Shown piece after piece: positions 1-4,355 of a stretch of 6,656 nt of DNA. The stretch is from Halovivax sp. (GTDB taxonomy: Archaea; Halobacteriota; Halobacteria; Halobacteriales; Natrialbaceae): positions 1 through 6,656 of the forward strand of contig SLIS01000277.1 of NCBI GenBank assembly GCA_007135505.1. The letters are read 5' to 3'. The stretch's first letter is position 1. Each line of letters starts with the position of its first letter. The position numbers and the translations under genes are program-made. Under the pieces are notes generated by a model. The model saw nothing but the letters and a program-made list of their open reading frames with translations, was not told the origin of the DNA and did not search any database.

Positions 1-506
1 GCAACCATCAGTCCTTCGAGGTCGTCTCTGACCCGGTCACCGAGGATTCCCTCGCCGAGTTTTACGACGACTACGTCCGGGTGATGGATCGCGTCGACAT
101 GCCGACGCTCCCTCGACCGTTCGTTCTCGAGCTCGCGTCACTGGAGGACCGAATCGAACTCTTCTCGTTGCGGGTAGACGGGACTCACGCTGGATCGTAC
201 CTGTACCTCCTCGACGAGGAACAATCGACGCTGCAACACCTGTTCACCGCCGTCACCGAGGACCACTTCGAATACCACGCGCCCGCGTTGCTCCACGAAC
301 ACGCGATCAAGTGGGGAATCGAGAATGGCTACGAGACCTACGAGTTACGCGGCTCGGCTCCCGACTTCCGGAACGGCGTCTATCGGTTCAAATCGCAGTT
401 CGGTGCGAACGCGATCCCGCTGCTCGTCTGGGAGCGTGGTAGACCGGCGCCTGCGCTCACGGCATTACGAGTGGGCCGGTCGATATACCGACAGTATCTC
501 CAGTAG
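1..506 (+). CDS. FemAB-like / GNAT-fold acyltransferase, C-terminal part (5' end outside window)
   Basis: The reading frame is open from base 3, giving 167 visible residues and ending at TAG 504-506. The true start lies upstream of the window; the ATG at 81 is internal, because protein-like sequence continues before it (NHQSFEVVSDPVTEDSLAEF). The order of elements matches the second GNAT-like domain of FemAB/'lipid II:glycine glycyltransferase-like' proteins: F-Y-x4-Y then RVDMP with a following proline pair, a strand with GTHAGSYLYLL, a helix ALLHEHAIKWGIENGY, then YELRGSAPDF and GVYRFKSQFGA near the C-terminus. The last motif resembles the family's 'G...FK..FG' signature. Family members transfer aminoacyl or acyl groups to amino sugars or peptides. 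In archaea without murein the likely target is a surface glycan or glycoconjugate (inference). It is convergent with the proline dehydrogenase gene, 43 bases apart. The substrate cannot be read from the sequence. Confidence 0.8.
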   Translation, partial: NHQSFEVVSDPVTEDSLAEFYDDYVRVMDRVDMPTLPRPFVLELASLEDRIELFSLRVDGTHAGSYLYLLDEEQSTLQHLFTAVTEDHFEYHAPALLHEHAIKWGIENGYETYELRGSAPDFRNGVYRFKSQFGANAIPLLVWERGRPAPALTALRVGRSIYRQYLQ

Positions 507-530
507 TACGCGCGAGAGGTCCGTCTCATA

Positions 531-549
531 CGACCGAGTGTGGCGGTCG
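531..549. terminator. Small hairpin between convergent stop codons
   Basis: CGACCG (531-536) and CGGTCG (544-549) are perfect 6 bp inverted arms around a 7-base loop. They sit in the 43-base gap between the stop of the FemAB-like gene and the stop of proline dehydrogenase. The position suits a bidirectional transcription end, but no T-run follows on either strand, and archaeal termination normally needs one. It is therefore only a weak candidate. Confidence 0.25.
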
Positions 550-1416
550 CTACGTGCGGCTACCTATCCCCGAAGCCATGTCGAGGACCGCTCCGCCGAC
601 CGCCCGGGTGGCAAACCGAAGGTTGTTTCGAGCCCGGTTGAGAAACCATTGCTGCCACTGCTCGCCGTAGGGGACGTACTGCGCGACGGCATACTCTTCG
701 GCAAGTTCGATCTGTGCATCCGTTCGTACGCCCATCAGCATCTGTATCTCGAAGTCAGTGCCGTATCTGTCGTGTAGTGAAATCGCGTGGTCGATCATCT
801 CCGGATCGTGCGTGGCCACGGCGAGGCCGTCATCGACCAGCTCGAACGCCCGCTCCAGCAGATCGCGGTAGGCGCTGTCGATCCGCGATCGGTCCTGATA
901 TGCTTCGTCAGGGGCCACATCGTACGCGCCGCCTTTGACGAGCCTGAGTTTCCCGGACTGTCCCGCTATTCGTTCGAGGTCGTCGGCGGTCCGCCGCAGA
1001 TCTGCCTGCAGGCAGACACCCACGCGGGCGCCGAATTCCTCGATCAGCATCTCGAAGGTATCCAGTGTTGCATCGACCGTCTCCGGCTCTTCCATGTCGA
1101 TCCACACGTCGACACCCTTGCAGTCGGCAGTCCTGGCAATGGCCGCGATCGAGTCCCTGAATACCTCCCGGCCGAGGTCGAGCCCCAATTGCGTGGGCTT
1201 GACGGCGACGCTCGCATCCAGGTCGGCATCGTCGATCTCTGCCGCCAACGTACGATACGTCTCGGCGGCGTTCGCCGCCTGTGCGTCCTCCTCGACGTGG
1301 GAACCCAGGTTGTTCACAGTGGCGCCGATTCCGGCGTCGTTCAGCCGCTCGACGTGTGCGACCACTTCCGGAATCGTCTCACCGGCAATGAATCGGCTCG
1401 CCAGTGGCGGGACCAT
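550..1416 (-). CDS. Proline dehydrogenase (FAD-dependent, monofunctional)
   Basis: This encodes 288 residues from ATG 1416-1414 to TAG at 550-552. The enzyme oxidises L-proline to 1-pyrroline-5-carboxylate with FAD and passes electrons to the respiratory chain, the first step of proline catabolism. Family signatures appear in order along a TIM barrel: ASRFIAGE (6-13), VAVKPTQLGLD (70-80), WIDMEE (105-110), VGVCLQADLRRT (132-143), LRLVKGGAY (157-165), VATHDPEMIDHAI (200-212), FEIQMLMGVR (222-231), QYVPYG (246-251) and the Arg/Asn-rich substrate-binding helix FLNRARNNLRF (258-268). The frame stays open upstream to 1557, but that extension has no family similarity. A TATA element about 25 bases before ATG 1416 supports the shorter, leaderless start. 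No P5C dehydrogenase domain is fused, so the second step must come from another gene. The short tail after residue 272 (GAVLDMASGIGSRT) runs past the last recognisable helix. Confidence 0.93.
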   Translation of the reverse strand: MVPPLASRFIAGETIPEVVAHVERLNDAGIGATVNNLGSHVEEDAQAANAAETYRTLAAEIDDADLDASVAVKPTQLGLDLGREVFRDSIAAIARTADCKGVDVWIDMEEPETVDATLDTFEMLIEEFGARVGVCLQADLRRTADDLERIAGQSGKLRLVKGGAYDVAPDEAYQDRSRIDSAYRDLLERAFELVDDGLAVATHDPEMIDHAISLHDRYGTDFEIQMLMGVRTDAQIELAEEYAVAQYVPYGEQWQQWFLNRARNNLRFATRAVGGAVLDMASGIGSRT

Positions 1417-1435
1417 ACCGTCACGTCCGTCTCGA

Positions 1436-1460
1436 GTGTTATAGCTAGGGTCTCGTTTCG
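1436..1460 (-). promoter_or_regulatory. BRE/TATA promoter of proline dehydrogenase
   Basis: On the minus strand, TATAAC (1443 to 1438) is centred about 25 bases before the ATG at 1416, with a purine-rich CGAAAC (1460 to 1455) further upstream. The spacing places transcription start at or within a few bases of the ATG, which is typical of haloarchaeal leaderless genes. The CGAAAC lies somewhat further from the TATA than an ideal BRE, so the BRE assignment is weaker than the TATA. Confidence 0.6.
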
Positions 1461-1660
1461 AGCAACCGGATCGGCTTGTCCCACGTCGGACGACATCCTG
1501 CGTGAGACAACGTGCGAACGCGTCCCCCGAGACGCTCGACTCCGGCGGTGCGTTCACCGTCGTTCACTACCCGGAGTCTCAGGGTTGCGTAGTAACTTAT
1601 CGTCTCTTTGGGGAGTTCCGTAGCGACTACCGAGCGGTAAACACGAGGGGACCGAACACT
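1461..1660. other. Intergenic stretch between two divergent promoters, no confident gene
   Basis: Together with the two flanking promoters this gives about 300 bases without a supported gene. Both strands have open frames here, but none has an ATG start with a promoter or recognisable similarity. The best on the plus strand runs from GTG 1502 to TAG 1670-1672 (56 codons). Its first half has GC-rich third positions and a protein-like stretch (AFTVVHYPESQGCVVTYRLF), and the bias fades in the second half. It may be a decayed small gene or chance. Confidence 0.4.
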
Positions 1661-1689
1661 ACGATAGTATAGAAACTGTATACTATTGT
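1661..1689 (+). promoter_or_regulatory. Inverted-repeat operator overlapping BRE/TATA of the ATP-grasp gene
   Basis: ATAGTATA (1664-1671) and TATACTAT (1679-1686) form a perfect 8 bp inverted repeat around the 7-base spacer GAAACTG. One base further out mismatches and the next two match again, giving 10 of 11 per arm. The spacer supplies a BRE-like GAAAC and the right arm a TATA-like GTATAC. Its centre is about 35 bases before ATG 1716, so transcription would start about 9 bases before the ATG. A dimeric regulator bound here would cover the BRE and TATA, which suggests repression (inference). The locally AT-rich composition stands out from the GC-rich surroundings. Confidence 0.6.
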
Positions 1690-1715
1690 GAACGGTTCGA
1701 CAACTGAATCCAACG

Positions 1716-2900
1716 ATGGGCACCTCTCCGCGCGTTCTCCTTCTCGACGGCGACGCCGACAACAGCCTCACGATTGCCGCCGAACTCTCCGCGGACCTCG
1801 ACGCGACAGTTATCGGCGCCGGAACGATGCGGTTCAGTCGACTGCTTCGATCCAAGTATTGTGACGAGGGAGTCGCGCTCCCACCAGTGTCCGACCCGGA
1901 GTACGGGAATGCGCTAGTGGATGTGCTCGAATACTACGTGCCGGACTTCGTCCTTCCCGTCGGGTATCGATCGACGGCAACGATTGCCGAGATTCGGGAC
2001 GCGATTCCCGACGACGTTTCGACGTGTCTCCCGTCAGCGTCGTCGCTTCGGGCCGCTGCGGATAAGGTAACGACCCGGAAGCGAGGGCGAGCGATCGGGC
2101 TCGACGTTCCGGACGAGTACACCGACGCTGTTGCAGAACTCGACGCTGCGGGACGTCCACGTGGCGGACTCTCGAAGGTACCGTTTCCGGTTTTCATCAA
2201 GGCGCGTCACGAAACCGGAGACACCACCACAGCACGGATCGACCGGCCGGATGCGTTCTGGGAGGCCTACGATCGGATTACTCGGCAGGCGCCCAACGGC
2301 GACGTGATCGTACAGGAGTACATCGACGGTTCACCATCGACGTACGGCTGTGGCGTTCTGTTTCTCGAGGGAGAAGTCAAACTAACGTTTTGTCACGAGG
2401 AGCTCCGTTCCGTCCCCCGTCGCGGCGGAAGCGGGACGCATCTCCGGGTCCATCACGACTCCGCGTTCGAGTCGACGGCTATCGACCTTCTAGAGGCGTT
2501 CGACTGGGAAACGGGAGTGGCGCTCGTCGAGTTCATGAGACGGGCAGACGGGTCGTACGCCCTCCTGGAGATCAACCCGAAGTTGTGGGCATCCTACGCG
2601 CTGTCGAGCCGGAACGGTCACCGGTTTGCATCGGCTATGGTCGCCGATGCGCTCGCTCTCGACGCCGACCTCGGGCCCGACCGTGCGGACGGGCCCGACG
2701 AACTCGTCTTCCCGCTCCGGGAACTCAACTACTGTGTGCGAAACCCCGATGTGAGCGACGTCCGTCGGAGTATCGCTACGCTGGTCCGGTCGGAGGCGGC
2801 CTGGGCGATCGACCGGAGTGACCTCTCGGCGTGGATGACGCCACCGATCGATCTGCTGCGATCGCTCGAGTCCGCTCGCTCGCGACTCGGCCGGCCCTGA
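1716..2900 (+). CDS. ATP-grasp domain carboxylate ligase, substrate unknown
   Basis: This 394-residue protein has the three-part ATP-grasp layout. An N-terminal Rossmann-like pre-domain (about 1-115) begins with RVLLLDGDADNSL and includes PDFVLPVGYRST. The ATP-grasp fold spans about 116-320: nucleotide-binding lysine in FPVFIKAR (K162), hinge VIVQEYIDG (197-205), a glycine-rich segment RRGGSGTHLR (235-244), and metal-binding residues in ALVEFMRR (E272) and LLEINPKLWAS (E285, N287). The C-terminal 70 residues are unassigned. ATP-grasp enzymes activate a carboxylate as an acylphosphate and join it to an amine or similar nucleophile. This member resembles the 'carboxylate-amine ligase/PylC-like' proteins common in polysaccharide loci, and the neighbouring glycosyltransferase and FemAB-like genes fit amidation of a sugar or peptide (inference). 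ATG 1716 was chosen because the first beta strand starts at residue 6 and the promoter lies just upstream. There is no signal peptide or membrane segment. Confidence 0.9.
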   Translation: MGTSPRVLLLDGDADNSLTIAAELSADLDATVIGAGTMRFSRLLRSKYCDEGVALPPVSDPEYGNALVDVLEYYVPDFVLPVGYRSTATIAEIRDAIPDDVSTCLPSASSLRAAADKVTTRKRGRAIGLDVPDEYTDAVAELDAAGRPRGGLSKVPFPVFIKARHETGDTTTARIDRPDAFWEAYDRITRQAPNGDVIVQEYIDGSPSTYGCGVLFLEGEVKLTFCHEELRSVPRRGGSGTHLRVHHDSAFESTAIDLLEAFDWETGVALVEFMRRADGSYALLEINPKLWASYALSSRNGHRFASAMVADALALDADLGPDRADGPDELVFPLRELNYCVRNPDVSDVRRSIATLVRSEAAWAIDRSDLSAWMTPPIDLLRSLESARSRLGRP

Positions 2901-2914
2901 GCAGCGAATTCGTC

Positions 2915-2940
2915 TCCGGCCTGCATCCGCAGCTCCCGGA
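2915..2940. terminator. Nested hairpin between convergent ATP-grasp and glycosyltransferase genes
   Basis: Outer arms TCCGG (2915-2919) and CCGGA (2936-2940) enclose inner arms CTGC (2921-2924) and GCAG (2929-2932) with a 4-base loop. That is 9 bp with a 1/3 internal bulge. The hairpin fills most of the 40-base gap between the two stop codons, a place where both transcripts must end. No T-tract follows, so it may act as an mRNA 3' end structure rather than a true terminator. Confidence 0.35.
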
Positions 2941-3930
2941 TCACCGAGCGTCGGCCAACACATCGTCGTACACGGAACGGATGCGTTCGGCCACCCGTTC
3001 GATACGCAGGTCCGAAACGACGTGCCGGCCGTTGGAACGAGCGTCCGCACGAAGCGTCGCGACGAGCGCGTCGACCAGTTCGTCGTCGGTCGAACAGACG
3101 GCCGACGGAGTGACGTCGCCGAGGCGCTCCGGCACGTCGCCAACGGCTGTGGAAACAACGGGGACGTTGCAGGCCATCGCCTCCTTGACAACGTTCGGGG
3201 AGCCCTCGTACTGCGAGGTGAGAAGGAGCACGTCGGACGCGTTCATCCAGGTCGGCATCTCGTCGTGAGGGACTGCACCGTCGGGGGTGTGGATCCGAAT
3301 CGGCGCGTCGATCCGTTTGCGTGCGGCCCGAACGATACGTTGTGCTCGTGGGAAGTCCTTCTCCGGACGGTTCGTGTTCCCCGGGAAGAGAACATGGAAG
3401 GCGTCGGGATCCCATCCAAGTGTGTCCGCGGCAGCTGATCGCGGTTCGGGTGTAAATAGATCGAGATTCACGCCGTGGGGGATAACGGTGTAGTCGCATT
3501 GGAGTTGCTCACCCATCGCCTCGGAGACGACGATCACCGCATCACAAAGTCTGGCACATACCTTGCTTACCCGCCCGAACGAGCCATACACGTCGGTTCC
3601 CCACAACGACAGAACGACGGGAACCTGGCGCTGTGCGAGTGCGTGCGGCGCAGTCAATCCGAAGTTGGCGTGTACGATGTCGTGTTCCGGGCGAAGCGTC
3701 CCTCGTACCTCCGGAAAGAACCGCACGTAGTTCATCGGTGAGCGATAGGATTCCGGGTCTGCACAGTTCTCCGCGTCGAAGGTCGACAGAATTTCGCCAC
3801 GGACGTTGACGGCGCGCAGTGACTCTGTCTGCGTACAGAAAAAGCCGGTCGCTGGGTTCGGAACGAGGTTGAGCACCGATAGGGGATCGGGCTCAGAATG
3901 TCGAGTCACAAGCGAGGAGTGAGAAGTCAT
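2941..3930 (-). CDS. Glycosyltransferase family 4 (GT-B fold)
   Basis: Read from ATG 3930 the protein has 329 residues; an in-frame ATG at 3963 would add 11. Family signatures are clear: HANFG (87-91) and LSLWGTDVYG (107-116) in the N-terminal acceptor domain, VIVVSEAMGEQL (132-143), PHGVNLDLF (151-159) at the domain junction, LFPGNTNRPEKDF (181-193) with a phosphate-binding R/K pair, and the retaining GT-4 motif YEGSPNVVKEAMAC (241-254) with E242 and E250 spaced E-x7-E. Such enzymes move a sugar from a nucleotide-sugar donor to a glycan or lipid-linked acceptor at the cytoplasmic membrane face. The exact sugar is not predictable. Start 3930 is preferred because the only good TATA is centred 40 bases upstream of it, but only 7 bases upstream of 3963. 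The protein has no transmembrane segment. It is convergent with the ATP-grasp gene and lies downstream of the tRNA-Pro gene on the same strand. Confidence 0.92.
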   Translation of the reverse strand: MTSHSSLVTRHSEPDPLSVLNLVPNPATGFFCTQTESLRAVNVRGEILSTFDAENCADPESYRSPMNYVRFFPEVRGTLRPEHDIVHANFGLTAPHALAQRQVPVVLSLWGTDVYGSFGRVSKVCARLCDAVIVVSEAMGEQLQCDYTVIPHGVNLDLFTPEPRSAAADTLGWDPDAFHVLFPGNTNRPEKDFPRAQRIVRAARKRIDAPIRIHTPDGAVPHDEMPTWMNASDVLLLTSQYEGSPNVVKEAMACNVPVVSTAVGDVPERLGDVTPSAVCSTDDELVDALVATLRADARSNGRHVVSDLRIERVAERIRSVYDDVLADAR

Positions 3931-3963
3931 GTGCTCGTCGGTCAATCCGGCCGTCAACGACAT

Positions 3964-3980
3964 TAGTAAATATCACTTAC
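3964..3980 (-). promoter_or_regulatory. TATA element of the glycosyltransferase gene
   Basis: On the minus strand, GATATTTACTA contains a TATA-like ATATTTA (3973 to 3967) in an AT-rich island. Transcription would start near 3944, giving a leader of about 14 bases to ATG 3930. The element also carries short dyads: GTAA 3966-3969 with TTAC 3977-3980, and TCACT 3973-3977 with AGTGA 3982-3986. These could be regulator contacts but are too short to count alone. Confidence 0.45.
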
Positions 3981-4027
3981 CAGTGACGAGCCCGACCGTA
4001 CCGTTACCGCAGGTGGTCACGGACGCC

Positions 4028-4076
4028 GCTCGCGTATTTGCTCGCGGCGAGAAAGTGGGACCGCGAGGATTTGAAC
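4028..4076 (-). repeat. Degenerate duplicate of the tRNA-Pro 3' end plus its downstream flank
   Basis: Bases 4056-4076 match 4176-4196, the T-loop, T-stem and acceptor 3' strand of tRNA-Pro, at 20 of 21 positions at an exact 120-base offset. The likeness continues past the tRNA end: 4028-4055 against 4149-4175 share GCTCGCG and a second GCTCGC at nearly the same spacing, with one indel. By hand about 40 of 48 bases agree over the whole unit. The copy lacks an anticodon arm, D arm and acceptor 5' strand, so it cannot be a functional tRNA. A duplicated tRNA 3' end is the usual mark of an integrated or lost element that used the tRNA gene as attachment site, but no integrase is present here. Confidence 0.7.
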
Positions 4077-4134
4077 AACGTCCAGACGTGCTCGCTCCGC
4101 TGCGCGCGACTGGTCTCGTTAAAATCCACGCTCC
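4058..4134. repeat. Long imperfect palindrome built on the tRNA 3'-end copy
   Basis: GGATTTGAAC (4067-4076), the tRNA T-arm sequence, is answered by GTTAAAATCC (4118-4127), its inverse complement at 9 of 10. Further in, CCAG (4082-4085) pairs CTGG (4110-4113) and CGTGC (4087-4091) pairs GCGCG (4104-4108, one G-U). Further out, GCG (4063-4065) pairs CGC (4129-4131) and GGA (4058-4060) pairs TCC (4132-4134). In all about 24 base pairs with small bulges close a 12-base loop. Transcription from the tRNA promoter on the minus strand would copy it into RNA downstream of the tRNA. Its function is unknown; possibilities are a 3' end structure, an attachment-site core or a small non-coding element. 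Confidence 0.65.
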
Positions 4135-4148
4135 GTTCGATTGCTGGG

Positions 4149-4175
4149 GCTCGCGAATTGCTCGCAGCAGTAATA
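4149..4175 (-). repeat. Flank repeat just downstream of tRNA-Pro (partner of 4028-4055)
   Basis: Two GCTCGC hexamers (4149-4154 and 4160-4165) follow the tRNA 3' end and are mirrored after the degenerate tRNA copy at 4028-4033 and 4040-4045. Their presence after both copies shows that the duplicated unit includes tRNA flanking DNA as well as the tRNA end. On the minus strand the tRNA is followed by TATTA, a weak candidate for transcription termination. Confidence 0.5.
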
Positions 4176-4248
4176 TGGGACCGCGCGGATTTGAACCGCG
4201 GTCACGGGCACCCAAGGCCCGAAGTATACCAGACTAACCCACGGTCCC
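4176..4248 (-). tRNA. tRNA-Pro (anticodon UGG)
   Basis: The gene is 73 bases long and intronless. Acceptor strands GGGACCG and CGGTCCC pair perfectly, with discriminator A at 4176. The anticodon stem CGGGC/GCCCG holds the 7-base loop CTTGGGT, whose central TGG is the anticodon for CCA and other CCN proline codons; U33 and G37 are as expected. The T arm is CGCGG-TTCAAAT-CCGCG, with a 4-base variable region TGAC. The D arm is short (GGTT with TACT), has the conserved GG in its loop and one T-T mismatch at the fourth pair. CCA is not encoded and must be added after transcription. A promoter at 4271-4287 supports independent transcription. Its 3' end is duplicated 120 bases away. Confidence 0.95.
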
Positions 4249-4270
4249 GTACCCACTGTTTTCGGGGGAA

Positions 4271-4287
4271 CGCGTAAAGGGTTTCGT
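4271..4287 (-). promoter_or_regulatory. BRE/TATA promoter of tRNA-Pro
   Basis: The minus strand reads CGAAACCCTTTACGCG: a BRE (CGAAAC) directly before a TATA element (CTTTACG, 4279 to 4273) centred about 27 bases upstream of the first tRNA base at 4248. This is the classic strong arrangement for haloarchaeal stable RNA genes and implies transcription starting at or just before the tRNA 5' end. Confidence 0.7.
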
Positions 4288-4355
4288 TCTGTATCAGCCC
4301 CACTAGCGACAACAGTCAGGCGTGTGATAACCGGTTTCCGTCGACAGACCAGCCG

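Noticed and set aside
1417..1557. N-terminal extension of proline dehydrogenase in the same frame
   Set aside because: It contains the promoter TATA and has no family similarity; the protein family begins near MVPPLASRF.
787..1623. Long open frame of 278 codons on the plus strand
   Set aside because: It is antisense to proline dehydrogenase, whose family motifs are unmistakable; GC-rich haloarchaeal genes regularly leave opposite frames open.
2490..3499. Two long minus-strand frames (2490-3191 and 2729-3499) over the ATP-grasp/glycosyltransferase junction
   Set aside because: They overlap the two well-supported genes in other frames and give low-complexity Arg/Ser-rich translations.
4058..4134. 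CRISPR-like repeat or second complete tRNA
   Set aside because: There are only two tRNA-end copies with no regular spacers, and the second lacks acceptor 5', D and anticodon arms.
550..4248. Functional link between proline dehydrogenase and tRNA-Pro
   Set aside because: They share only the amino acid; they are about 2.8 kb apart with unrelated genes and separate promoters between them.
3929..4277. Short open frames across the tRNA and its copy, with repeated GPRGFE-type residues
   Set aside because: The residues come from antisense reading of the tRNA 3' end and its duplicate; they reflect the RNA gene sequence, not a protein.
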